64,000 nucleotides of DNA from Podocnemis expansa (lineage: Eukaryota > Chordata > Testudines > Podocnemididae): positions 8,378,958 to 8,442,957 of the forward strand of contig ML681981.1 in assembly GCA_007922195.1 (NCBI GenBank), read 5' to 3'. The notes under the pieces are model-generated. The model was given only the letters and a program-made list of their open reading frames with translations. It made no database searches and was not told the DNA's origin. Positions 13,711 to 24,150 of this stretch are shown here, one piece after another. The first letter of the stretch is position 1. Each line of letters opens with the position of its first letter. Made by a program: the position numbers and the translations under genes.

Positions 13711-14246
13711 CAGGGCTGTAACTATGGCGGGGTGAATGGGGCAAAGCCTCAGGCAGTGATTTTTCAGAGGTTGCCAGATGAACTTGCCTGACCCCTTTTC
13801 TGAAGGCACATTCCTCTGGGAGGCAGGCTGTGGCTTGGGGACGTTATCTCCTGCCCTGACCTCAGCACGCTAGGTCTGGTCAGGTGCATGCTGGTGGGGG
13901 GGAGCCTCTGGCCAGCCACATGGGCACCACTGGCATGGGAAAGCCGGTGGCTGGAGACATGGCTTGGCTAGCGGGGGAGGTACCCGCCCCAGCTGTGGCC
14001 TCCTGGTTGGCCAGCAGGGGAGGCACCCACCCGCCAGGAGAGGCACCTGCCTGGCCGCAGCAGCATGGCTGGTGGGGGATGCCACCCCCGCTGGCTCCTG
14101 GCTGTGTTCACCTGGTGGTGGGACCAGATGTGGCTCCCTGCTGCTATGATGGATTGGGTCCCAGGTCGGATCGGGGCCCAGGTCAGGCAGGGGGGCACCC
14201 TTGGGGCTGCTTGCCCCAGGCGTGAGAAGGCCTAATTATGGCCCTG
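13711..14246. mobile_element. GC-rich hAT-type element, copy 2, perfect target duplication
   Basis: The left end CAGGGCTGTAACTATGGC and the right end GCCTAATTATGGCCCTG are inverted repeats. The 8-bp duplication is ACTAGCAA on both sides (13703-13710 and 14247-14254), exact. The 536-bp interior is GC-rich with 'ggtgggg' and 'gcaccc' repeats. Just inside the right end is 'ggggctgcttgccccaggcg', which is also seen in copies 1, 3 and 4. No transposase is present. Confidence 0.93.
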
Positions 14247-14379
14247 ACTAGCAAACGCTGCATAACACGATAAGTGTCCTAATTAACAATGGGGAGCGTA
14301 GGACCTGCCAACAGCCAGGACAGGGTGGAACATGCATTCTGCTGGCTTTTTCTATTTTTAGAGGCCCTGGAATGCTGGC

Positions 14380-15260
14380 CCCTTAAATTGGTGGGCCCTG
14401 GAACTGCATTTGAGGGCATTCCCCCTTATTTTAACCCCTGCATCCCAAATATTCCCCCAACCCCCACTACTCACCCCCAGCATCCACACCCTATCCTCAG
14501 TTCCCAACCCCAGGCTCCAGTATCCACTTCCCTGTCCCTAGTATTCCTTTATCCCCCAATACCTGCCCCTAAAATCCACACCCTGCCGCCAATATCCACT
14601 CCCCAGCCCCCAATACCCAACCACAGCCCCCAACATCCACTCCACCCAACTCCATGCTGACCTCATTGGGCCCCGGCCGGCACAGGGCTCCGTCCACACC
14701 AAGGGGAGTCGCTCACAGGATCGGGGCCGCCCCTAGTGTAGTGGGGGGCAGGGAGATGGGCCAGCAGGAGGCCCCAGGCAGCAGCAGAACTGGGGGCCTG
14801 AAGGCCAATAGGGACAAGCCCATGGCCAGAGCCTGCCGTCAGGTGGATCATCCCACTCCAGTGCTGAGAGAGATGGGGGGGGCAAGGCCAGGGCCCTGGC
14901 CACCTAGTAGGAGGGCCCCTGGTGGACTGGGAATGGGGCTTGGGCACCCCGCGATGGGGAGACAGATGGGGACAGGGTCATGCCCCCCCCCAAGCACGAG
15001 CTTCACGCTTCTGAAAGGGAGCACAGCAAGGCCCATCCTGGGACACACTGGGGACTGTGCAGGGTGCTATGGTTATTACGCTGTGCATCACAAATCTGAG
15101 CCTGAAGCTGGTGGGGGGGACCCTTAAAAGGGGATGATGGGGGATATCAGCAGTGGTGCGCATATCAGGGGTCTGCCCCAGGGGTTAAAGGGGGAACACG
15201 CTGAAATGCTGTGTTGTAGCGCGGGGCCCCGGCACAGCATTCTGGCATATCCTGCCTTAC
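14380..15260. repeat. C-rich degenerate minisatellite and GC-rich tract
   Basis: From about 14435 to 14650 the plus strand repeats a loose unit of about 20-25 bases built on 'cccccaatatccac'. From 14650 to 15260 the sequence stays GC-rich but is not clearly periodic. Long open frames on both strands reflect composition. I could not find transposon ends or a target duplication around the block. A CpG-rich exon was considered but there is no supporting protein signature. Confidence 0.5.
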
Positions 15261-16258
15261 TTTAAGCACTGAATCTGAGCGAGCAAGATGGTGCTGCTAC
15301 AATTCTCTCTTGCACTGTTGCTTCAAGCTCAACTTTTGTATGAGGGGTGTAATTGTGTTCAGATGCATCTCCAAAGAACAAATTCGTTGTGGCCTCCTCT
15401 CGCCCGTGTCCTCCTTTCCTTTTTGCCATATGCTCAGAATGTCCTTCTGAACCCACACCATCCTCACCTTATCCTCCTCGTTTGTCCCCAATGTCTTGGC
15501 TATCCTCTTCACCTTTTCCAACCCCTAAATCCTTGGTGACCCTGTCATCATCCCCAATAGCTCTGCTCATTTAACTAGTGGTCCACAAGACACTGTTGCA
15601 CTTTACTGCCTTGGGAGGGTGGCTGCCCTTCTGTATGTGCTGCGTCTAAAATCAGCCAACAGGCAGAAGTGCAAGACCTTGCTATAATTTTAAGCACATG
15701 CTTGAATCCTATTGAAGTTGATGAGACAAGCATGTAGCTAAGTGCTTTGGTGAATCAATGCCAAAAAGAGTTGGCCTGACTCACTACTGCAGAAACAGCA
15801 GCTCCTATAAAACCCCAGGACTCATGGATTCCCAAGTGCTGCTGTATTTACACACCCATTTTTCTGTATTGTTGTCGCTTTTATACTCTATCTACTTTAT
15901 GCTGTTCCTGCCTAGCGAAAGAGGGTGACACTGGATATTCCATTCTGAAAAGTTTTGATTGTAACTATTACAGGGCATGGTTATTTTATTTTAATTTTCT
16001 CTGCCAGCCATGTTTTCATTGGCCATTTGTCTGTTGGTATATAGATCTTTCCCAAATCATCATGTGATGATGAAACCAGAGGGGAGCAACTAGATTGTGA
16101 CTTTCCTGTGGCTCACCAAATACACTGTTTGACCTTTAAAGTGATGAATGCTTTCCCACCAGTATGTTTACTGCCTTGCAGGATGCAACTGAGTCCCTCC
16201 TGGGAAGGGGGAATTGCACTTTTGCCTCTCAGAAAAAGTGTCTTGGAGAAGTGAAGAG
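15261..16258. other. spacer, nothing firm
   Basis: Non-coding. The words 'taagcacatgcttga' and 'agctaagtgctttgg' at about 15690-15755 resemble a decayed inverted repeat common in amniotes. Confidence 0.35.
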
Positions 16259-16273
16259 TTTGATTTGTGGGAA

Positions 16274-16363
16274 AACAAGCAAAGAATTTGGTGGCACTTT
16301 TAAAGACTAACAAATTTATTTATTGCATGAGCTTTCATGGGAGAAAATCCCACTTTCAGACTC
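16274..16363 (-). mobile_element. hammerhead-like small retroelement, copy A, 15-bp target duplication
   Basis: A 90-bp copy of the family described in the findings. It is flanked by an exact 15-bp duplication, TTTGATTTGTGGGAA, at 16259-16273 and 16364-16378. A duplication this long points to target-primed reverse transcription rather than hAT or mariner transposition. Read on the minus strand it has the GTGGGA/TCCCA stem and GAAA box. The CTGATGA box is damaged (CTGAAAG, apparently a 3-base loss). Confidence 0.8.
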
Positions 16364-16419
16364 TTTGATTTGTGGGAAGTTCTCTACATCTTCCTATTAA
16401 AAATGAGTTGCCTTAGCTA

Positions 16420-16610
16420 GTTTAATAATACTTGATGCTTCTGTAGTGCTTTATGCACATTCAGCCTCACTGTACTCCTGCAGAGTAGGTGCAGGAGTGA
16501 TCACTGTCCTCATTTTGTGATGTGAAAATGGAGGCAGAGCAGCTAAATGACTTGCCCATGTCTACCAAAGGAGATGGCATCTGGGATTATAACTAAGTAG
16601 TTTCTGGCTG
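16420..16610 (-). repeat. MIR/CORE-type SINE fragment
   Basis: The words 'cctcattttgtgatgtgaaa', 'ggaggcagagcagctaaatg' and 'acttgcccatg' match the reverse complement of the conserved MIR core in order and spacing. The copy is old and truncated. Confidence 0.7.
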
Positions 16611-16620
16611 CTTCTTTTGT

Positions 16621-17835
16621 GCTTAGAACATGGGGAGGATCCAGACAGCACACCTTTATAAGGTGGTGTGGAGGAGTATTGCTTTGCCCTTTCTCAGGCA
16701 TAATTTATTTTGCTTATCAAAGGTTGTACTGCCATATGTGGGTATGGGTCAGGAGTGTGCCCATCAGTTTGTTTGCATTGGTAATGTAAAGGGCACCATT
16801 GCAAACAGCCTCCTTCTTTGTTAATAATTACTGGTCATATTGAGGGGATATTAACCTCTCTGTGAATATGTGGCTGTAAAGTTTTATCTGTACTTCTCTT
16901 CGGGCTGGCAAGCTGTTATCTTCTCCATTATTCCATTCCTTTTTGCCAGGCTTGTCCCCACAGTCCCAAGAGCATTTTAGATCTTGTTGTTTCTGGAACT
17001 TGGAGTGGGACTTGTGGAAAGGCCCCCATGTGGTAAATCTGAGGTGTGACTTTTTTTTTTCTTCCTTACAATTACAATTAGTTCTTGTTCAAGCTGAAAG
17101 GGGGGGAGGAGGCAAAAGTGATTTGAAAGAGTGTATGTTTTCTTTTTGGTTGAGGAATAAAACAGCTGAGAATACCTAGAAGTGACCTTATTTCTGTTTG
17201 TTTGTTCCTTGCTTCTATAAGCTGCCCCCCCCCCACCAAAAGAAAAAAAACAAAACTCCCTAGAAAACCAGTCAGACACAAACTCTGACAAAAACAAAAT
17301 GGAATGAGAGAAAGGAAGTGGAACTGATTTTAGATCAGGACTCTGAGTTGGAGTGAGACCTGCCAAACAAAGGGCCAGACCATCCACTCATATAAGTCAA
17401 TGCACTCAACAAAGCTATAAAAGTTTAAGGTCAGCTGAGGCCCTGACTCAGCTGTGTTAGGGAGAAATGGGGAGCTGGCTCTAAAGTGAGTTCAGGAGAA
17501 AAGAGCCGCCTTGGTTCCTTTATAATTCTTTTGAATACTTTCTGAGATTATTTTGGAGGCATCTACAAAAGTGATGACTGCAGAGTAAACTGGAAGGAAC
17601 ATCAAAGCTTAACTTGAAGTTGCATGGGAACTTTAGCTGTGATATTTAAATGGCTATAAACTACCTGAGCCAGATATTTGTCAGTTGGAAACTGTTCTTT
17701 CTGGGGCTTTTAAAATGTACTAATGAAATGTTAACGCTCCATCAAGCTGGCAAAATTCCTAGCATGCTACTTGAAATGCTCATAGTGAACAATAGCAATT
17801 AGGGGTGGGATTGTTTGTTTGCCAGGGTTTAGAGA
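16621..17835. other. spacer with low-complexity tracts
   Basis: There is a T run near 17051, and a C run followed by A-rich sequence at 17223-17263. Nothing else is recognisable. Confidence 0.4.
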
Positions 17836-17839
17836 TCAG

Positions 17840-18095
17840 AACAGGAAGCTGGTGCCTAGATACTCTGGTGATGGGCAACTCTATACATGTCACAAAGAGA
17901 GATCAGGTTCTGTCTCTAATTGTGACACTTATTGCCCATATGGATTTACACAAACATTTAATTTCCACCTCAGCTTCTCCATCTGCAAAATGGGAATATT
18001 ATTGTTTCCCTACTCTACTGGTATTTTGTGAGTCCAAAGTACTCTTCGGTTAAGTGCTTTGGGATAGAGGTATTGTAATTATAATCTGATTGATT
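17840..18095 (+). repeat. MIR/CORE-type SINE
   Basis: The core words 'cctcagcttctccatctgc' and 'aaaatgggaatattattg' are followed by 'aagtgctttgggat', in the order expected for a CORE-SINE in plus orientation. The tRNA-derived head is not clear. Confidence 0.7.
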
Positions 18096-18404
18096 GACCC
18101 TTATTCCGAGAATTTACATTTTTGCAAAGTTACCACACCTGAAAAAAAAACCTGATGATTAACTTTGGTTCAGAACTGTTCTGAATGGGCAGATATTTGC
18201 ACCCACATGACTAGCTGGTGGGATTGGGTTAAAGACACTTTTCCTGTCCCTGAAATAGTTCCATCTTGAGGATGGAACATAGTAGCTGTCAAACAGCACA
18301 CAGGTACGCTGCACAGTGAATAGGGCAAAGACCAAATAATGTATTTATAAGATTCCCTAGTTACCATGGCTGCCTTCTATGCTTATGTGCTATGGAGAGG
18401 GAGG

Positions 18405-19020
18405 TAGGTGGTTTGGCCTAATAGTAAGAGCAGGAGTCAAGTCTAGTGGGCAGAGCAGGTTAAGGCATGAAAGTGAGAGGCAACTACCAATTACCAGAAC
18501 TAGGGGTCAGGCCAGAGGCAAAGTTGAGAAAAAAGTTGAGGATGAGAGCTGAGTCGGGTATCAAATGCCAGAACCAATGGTCCAGGCAGAGTTCAAAGTG
18601 ATAGGTGAGGATCAGAGTGAGGACTGGTAACTGATCATGGAAATGAGATCAGGGCAGGGACTGGAGAAGAGGCAAGGACTGACCACGTGGAGCAGGAGTA
18701 CAGTGGAAACAAGAGTGATGGCATGGATGAGGTGGGGACCAGGAACTGTGTTGGGTGCAGGAAGCAGGCAGAAAAAGGACTCCAATGTAGTCAAGACAGG
18801 AAATCATCTTGTTGCTCAGACAATTTTCTGTGTCTCCCACTTAAATAGCATGATTGGACCAATCAAGGGAGGATCACACAGACGCCAGTTGAGGCTCTAG
18901 TAGCAGAGGCTGTAGGCCTACTAGTTTCCTGACTCACCAGGGTTCAGCAGACATTAGACAGACACCGGAGTGGTTGTCTTGGAAGTCCCATGCATGGGTT
19001 CACGACCTGGGACATCACAC
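18405..19020 (-). repeat. LTR-like block, probable solo LTR of a chromovirus-type Ty3/gypsy element
   Basis: This purine-rich block matches the LTR-like repeats at about 57950-58380 and 61880-62330 only loosely in its first part. Agreement is better around 'aactgtgttgggtgcagg' and the 'cacttaaatag..tg..ccaatca' segment at about 18838-18866. On the minus strand that segment reads CTATTTAAGTGGG, a TATA-like box, matching the element's minus-strand orientation at 58-62 kb. No coding domain adjoins it. Borders are approximate. Confidence 0.45.
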
Positions 19021-19325
19021 TGAGCTAGATTAGGAAATAAAATGGGACGCTATCGGGGGCAGCTTCATTGAAAGGAACCAAGAGGCCAAACAGCAACCTC
19101 CATGGACTGAGCTCCCTTCCATGTCTCCTTACAGGTGGCAATAATGCCATATTTCTACCAACAAACATTGATCTGAAGGCTCTGTGTGTGGAATCACACT
19201 TGTGTTGGATGAACCATTTCTTAAGGGCCCCTGTGTGTGATTCAGCTTGGCTCACCAAGGCATATAAGTTTAACACTCAGGCCCACAGTGTCTGTCAGTC
19301 AGCCAATTCCCTGATGCCTTTCAGC

Positions 19326-19402
19326 TCATGGACTCTAAGATCAGAAGCGACCAGTATGATCATCTAGTCTGATCTCCTGAGCAGTGCAGCTGACAGACAT
19401 GG
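19326..19402. repeat. interspersed repeat scrap ('gatcatctagtctga')
   Basis: The words 'atcagaagcgaccagtatga' and 'tcatctagtctgatctcctg' match the fragment at 43421-43500. This is a dispersed amniote repeat of unnamed family, possibly an old LINE 3' end. Confidence 0.5.
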
Positions 19403-19410
19403 CAAAGGAG

Positions 19411-20160
19411 ACATGGCAAATGCTTCAGTATTATGGGTGTTATAGTATTAGGGAGCTGCATGGAGTAAGCAGACACCAACTCTGGGGGTTTGTTGCCACT
19501 GTTACTTTAGGGAAGATACTAAAATACAAAACAAAACTGTGAACCTACTATGGATACCAGCCAAAACAGGTGAGCTTAAAATAGGCTCCAACATAACAGA
19601 AAATGCGTCACTGACAAGTGAGATTTACAGTAACAGCTGAACCTCCAAGGGTTTTCTCACTGCAGAAGGAAGTTGGATGTGTATGCAAATACAGCTATTG
19701 TAAAGATGATAAGCAGGACCTAGAATTAGGAATATATTTGCTGCTACTGGCTGATGCAATGAGTGTGGGAGGCAAAGGTGGTTTAAAGTGCTTATTCTGA
19801 AACAATGTCTGCTCCATTAAAGATTCTCTCTCCAAACCAGGAGTGAGATCTGTATAACCACAAATATAATGGTCAAGTCTGGCAAACATTTCCAAAACTG
19901 GGAATACTGTAACATCAAAACCATCCAAGTGTACAGTCTGCAATGGGAGGAATATTCTATTTACCACTGAACCATGAATTATGAGCCTACACAATAATTC
20001 AGGACGATCATTTTACTGGTGTGTAGATGGGAGGCGAGGGCAGAGGGCTTTCATTATGAAAGCAGAAAAATCTTTACCATCTGGACTCAGAATTTAGTAG
20101 CATTTATTTTGTTAGATGTCATCTTTTCAACACTCCAGTTATTTACTCAGTGTAGACCTC
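19411..20160. other. spacer, nothing recognised
   Basis: Non-coding sequence without a supported feature. Confidence 0.4.
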
Positions 20161-20164
20161 ATGT

Positions 20165-20236
20165 TTAAGGGCCAGATTCTGCTATCCTGCTTCTATTTGA
20201 AGTCAATGGTAAAACTCCCATTAACTTCAGTGGAAA
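20165..20236. repeat. hairpin repeat ('tgaagtcaatgg')
   Basis: TGAAGTCAATGG at 20198-20209 faces CCATTAACTTCA at 20218-20229, one mismatch in twelve, separated by 8 bases. Similar hairpins occur at 30002-30041 and 55941-55972. Confidence 0.6.
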
Positions 20237-20699
20237 TCTTCCTTTCTCTGTCTCCCTAATGCTGAATAGTATGCTGTTACATCCAAGGTCTAAAAATTGC
20301 ATTAGCTGACAGCAGTTGACTACATCACTCAAATGTTTGGCTGCTAGTAATAGGGCTGTGATGAAGAGGGTAAATACTCTTAACTGCTAAACTCAGGAAG
20401 ATTTTCTGTTTGCTTGATGAGGAATAATCCAAGAGTTCTGATTGGAGAGAATGATCTCTAATCATTGCCCAGGACAACATTCTAAAATGTGTGTGGCTCA
20501 GGGTTGTTTAGGAGACTTCTTATACAGACGACAATCATAGGGTTGGCAGGGACCTCACGGAGTCATCTAATTCAACCCCCTGCTAAACCAGGACCACTCT
20601 CACTAAATCATCCCAGCCAGGGTTTTGTCTAGCTGGGCCTTAAATGTTTTCAAAGATGGAGATTCCACCACCTCCTTAGGTAACCCATTCCAATGCTTC

Positions 20700-21330
20700 A
20701 CCAACCTCCAAGTGAGAGAGTTTTTCCTAATATCCAGCCTAGAGACTTCTGCATCTGCAACTTGAAACCATTGCTCCTTGTTCTGTCCTCTTTTACTACT
20801 GAGAACAGCCTAGCTCCCCTCTCTTTGGAGAACGCCTTCATGTAGTTGAAGGCTGCTATCAAATCCCCCCCCCCCAGTCTTCTCTTCTGCAGACTAAATA
20901 AGCCTAGTTCCTTCAATCTCTCCTTGTAAGTCATGTGCCCCAGCCCCCTAATTATTTTTGCTGTGTTCCACTGGACTCTTCTAATTTGTCCACGTTCTTT
21001 TTGCAATGGGGACCCCAAAACTGCACACACTATTCCAGATGTGGCCTCACCAGTGCCAAATAAAGGGGAATAATCACATCCCTCGATCTGACAACACTGC
21101 TGCTGATGCAGCCCCAATATGCCATTGGCCTTTTCAGCAACAAGAGCACATTGTTGACTAATATCCAGCTTGACATCCACCATAACCCCAGGTCCTTTTC
21201 TACAGTGCTGCTACTTAGCTGATTGGTCCACAGCCTGTAGCAGTACATGGGATTTTTCTGTCTGAACTGCAGGACTTGGCACGTGTCCTTGTTGAACCTC
21301 GTGAGATTTTGTTTGGCCCAATGCTCCAAT
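20700..21330 (-). pseudogene. CR1-A C-terminal ORF2 remnant
   Basis: The pieces at 21030-21329 ('RFNKDTCQVLQFRQKNPM', 'LALVRPHLE') and 20698-21183 ('RVQWNTAKIIRGLGHMTY', '[16 protein letters not shown]') are the usual CR1 thumb and C-terminal segments in two frames. A homopolymer C tract at 20867-20876 probably causes one frameshift. Confidence 0.85.
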
Positions 21331-21339
21331 TTGTCTAGG

Positions 21340-22262
21340 TCTCCCTGAAGCCTATCTCTTTCCCTCCAGCATGTTCACCATTTGCCGTAGTTTGGTGTTG
21401 TCTGTGAATTTACTAAGTGTGCAATCTATTCCATCATCCAGATCATTAATGAAGATATTGAACAGAAGCAGTCCCAAGACCGACCCATGGAACACTCCAG
21501 TAGTTACTGGTTCCCAGCTAGATATTGAGCCTGATCCTGACCTTCTGAGCCCAATGATCTAGCCAGCTTTCTGGTTGGTCAGGCACGATTTGCCCTTGGT
21601 GAATCCACGCTGACTGTTTCTGATCACTTTATTATCCTCCAATTGTTTCAGAATTGATTCTTTGAGGACCTGCTCCATGATTTTTTCCAGGGATTGAGGT
21701 GAGGTTGATAGGTGTGTAGTTCCCCAGGTCCTATTTTTTTTGCTTTTTTGAAGATAGGTACTATATTTGCCTTTTTCCAGTCATCTGGGACTTCTGTTCG
21801 CCATGAGTTTTCAAAGATAATGGCTAGTGGCTCTGCAGTCACATCGGCCAACTCCCTCAGCACCCTTGGATGCAGTTTGTCTGGACCCATGGACTTGTGC
21901 ACACCAACTTCTTTAAATAGTCCCTAACCTGACTTTCCATCACCAAGGGCTGCTCTCCTTCTCTCCATTCTGTGTTACCCAGTGTAGTAGCCTGGGTGGA
22001 AGCTGATGCTGCCCGTGAAGACTGAGGTTAAAAAAGCATTGAATACTTCAGCCTTTTCCACATCATCCACCACAAGGATACCTGCCCCATTCAGTAAGGA
22101 ATCTACACTGCCCGTGATCCTCTTCTTGCTAGTGACATACTCGAAGAACCCCTTCCTAATATGCTTCACATCCCTTGGCAGCTGCAACTCCAATTGCCCC
22201 TTTGCCTTTCCGATTTCATCCCTGCAGGCCTGAGCAATGTCTTTATATGCCTCCCTAGTCAT
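21340..22262 (-). pseudogene. CR1-A reverse transcriptase domain, broken
   Basis: The linker 'VEKAEVFNAFLTSVFTG' lies within 21975-22262. The start of the reverse transcriptase, 'MGPDKLHPRVLRELADVTAE', lies in 21648-21902. After 'LTNQKAG' near 21570 the reading jumps to sequence that follows 'NWLD' in the intact family order. About 170 bp, including the Ser-Lys-Ala-Phe-Asp motif A, is missing relative to the copy at 59 kb. The catalytic Phe-x-Asp-Asp reads Phe-Thr-Asp-Asn at 21397-21408. This copy cannot reverse transcribe. Confidence 0.85.
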
Positions 22263-22499
22263 CTATCCAAGCTTCCACATCTTGTAAGTTTCCTTTTTAT
22301 GTTTCAACTCACTGTAGGGTTCTCTGCTAAGCCACCCTGGGCACCTTCTTTCTGCACCTTCTTTCTTCTCTCTGCTAAGCCATGCTGGGCTGTTCTTTCT
22401 GGACATCAGAGCGTTATTTTCCTGTACCCTTAGCAGGGTTTTTTCAAAATACAGCCAACTGTCTTGGATGCCTTTCCCCTTCAGATTAGCCTCCCAAGG

Positions 22500-23296
22500 G
22501 ATCTTGCCTATCAGTTCCCTGAGAACCCAAAATCTGCTTTTCTGAAGTCCATGGTCTGTGTTCTGCTTCTTTCTTTTCTTCCTTTGATCAGGATCCCGAA
22601 CTCTACCATCTCAGGGTCACTGCAGCCTGGGTTGCCATTCATTTCTACTTCCCCGATCAATTCTCTGTTTGTGAGCAGGCGGTCCAGAGGTGCAAGCCAC
22701 CTAGTTGGTTCCTCCAGCATTTGTACCAGGAAGTTGTCCTCAATGGTCTTCAAAAACTTCCTAGATTATCTGTGCATTGTTGTATTGTCTTCCCAGCAAA
22801 TGTCAGAGTAATTGAAGTCCCTCATAAGAACCAGGGCCCATGCTCTGGAAACTTCTGCTAGTTGTCCACAGAATGCCTCATCCATCACCTCCTTCTGGGT
22901 GGTCTATAGCAGACACCCACCACAACATCACCCTTGTTGCACTCTCCTCTAAGCTTAACCCAGAGACTTTTAACAGGCTTGTCTCCACTTTCATGGTGGA
23001 GCTCTGGGCAGTCATAAAGATCTTCTATATAGTGCTGTTCCTCCCCCTCTTCTTCCCTGCCTATCCTTCCTGAACAATTTATATCTGTCCATAGCAGTGC
23101 TTTAGTCATGCAAGCAATCCCACCATGTCTCTGTTATTCCAGTTACATCATTGTTCCTTGTCTGTGCCAGTATTATCAATTCTTCCTGCTTGTTTCCCAA
23201 GCTCCTTGCATTTGTGTATAGGCACCTAAGATACTGGGCCAATTGCCCTACTTTCCCCTGCCAATTGTCTCTCCTATTGCTTCTTCCTCCTTGCAT
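22500..23296 (-). pseudogene. CR1-A endonuclease domain (APE type), broken
   Basis: The N-terminal part 'LYTNARSLGNKQEEL' through 'DVTGITETWWD' lies at 23102-23296. It continues at 22885-23109 in another frame with 'LRGECNKGDVVVGVCYRPP'. The C-terminal part lies at 22511-22753 with 'FLVQMLEEPTRWLAPLDRLL'. In APE-type endonucleases of CR1 the end of the domain carries Ser-Asp-His; here 22613-22621 encodes Ser-Asp-Pro, so the catalytic His is lost. At least two frame breaks exist. The domain would have nicked target DNA to prime reverse transcription. Confidence 0.88.
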
Positions 23297-23819
23297 TTTC
23301 TCCCAGTGTCTTCCTTCCCCACTCAGCTGAGGTATCAGAGCTTCATTAGGTCACCTAAGACACTGATTTGGTTCCCCCTTCCCCTGGCTCTGACTAGACT
23401 GTCTTTCATTCCTGCTGTTACAGTCCTGGCTCCCTCCTGGTTCCTTCCTTTCCCCCAGGTCTCCCTCATTATGACTTATCTGTGGGCTTTGGTCATCTTT
23501 CCCCTTCAAACCTCATTTAAAGCCTTCCTCGCTAGGGTTTCTAGGGAGACATAGTGACTTTCTTAATAAGCAAGGAGGAACTGGATGTTGGCAAAAGGGA
23601 AGTGGGGAAACATCATCCCTTCCCTGCTGGTTTGAACTTAATATAATCTGCATTTAATAATGTTTAAGACAGAGAGGTGACTGTCCATTGGCTTGGCTTT
23701 GCTGTACCCCATCTTGAACCATTGTGATTGAGTAATCGGAAGATAGTAAAATTGAACAGTTTAGAAAATTAAATAGCACTATTGTCCTTAATCTGTGTGG
23801 GGAGTAAGTGGATAAGGGT

Positions 23820-24150
23820 CTGGGCTTGAAGTAAGGAAAAGAGATTCTTTTCTTGGCTCTAATACACTTTGTGTGATTTTAGGCAAGTCACTTAAACCCT
23901 ATGTACCTCTGTTTCTCCAGCAGCAGTATGAGGATGATACTGCCTCACTGGCTTGTTGAGGGACTTAATTCATTTTACTGTTCGTGGTAGCAATAGAAAA
24001 CCATGCTGGACCAGGACCCCAATTGTATTAGGGCACTGTATGAACCCACCAAAGATGTGGTACCTCTTCTAAAGCACTTGCAATCTCATATCTGGAAAGT
24101 GCTTTGAGATGCTCTGGTTGAAGGCACAATAGAAATACCAAGATTTATTA
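23820..24150 (+). repeat. MIR/CORE-type SINE plus old interspersed repeat
   Basis: At 23870-23990 the order 'tgtgattttaggcaagtcac', 'cctctgtttctcc' and 'aggatgatactgcctcac' is that of a MIR core in plus orientation. 23995-24050 carries the 'ggaccaggaccccaattgta' phrase of the unnamed repeat at 5136 and 10525. 24095-24150 ('aaagtgctttgagatgctc', 'caatagaaatacca') is a SINE 3' part. Confidence 0.65.

Larger units (their letters stand above)
20531..23555 (-). mobile_element. CR1 LINE, long minus-strand copy (CR1-A)
   Basis: The element is about 3 kb. Read on the minus strand it gives, in order: a leader rich in Ser/Gln, an endonuclease starting with 'LRCLYTNARSLGNKQEELI', a linker, part of a reverse transcriptase ('VPDDWKKANIVPIFKK'), and a C-terminal region ending at the CR1 3' end near 20531. 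Several stops and frameshifts separate the pieces, so it is dead. The segment holding reverse transcriptase motif A is missing, and the copy is longer at its 5' end than the other CR1s here. Confidence 0.93.

Noticed and set aside
13884..15127. Series of 60-157 codon frames in GC-rich sequence, possible CpG-island exon
   Set aside because: The left part is a hAT element with exact ACTAGCAA duplication and the right part is minisatellite-like. No domain, and frames are equally open on the opposite strand.
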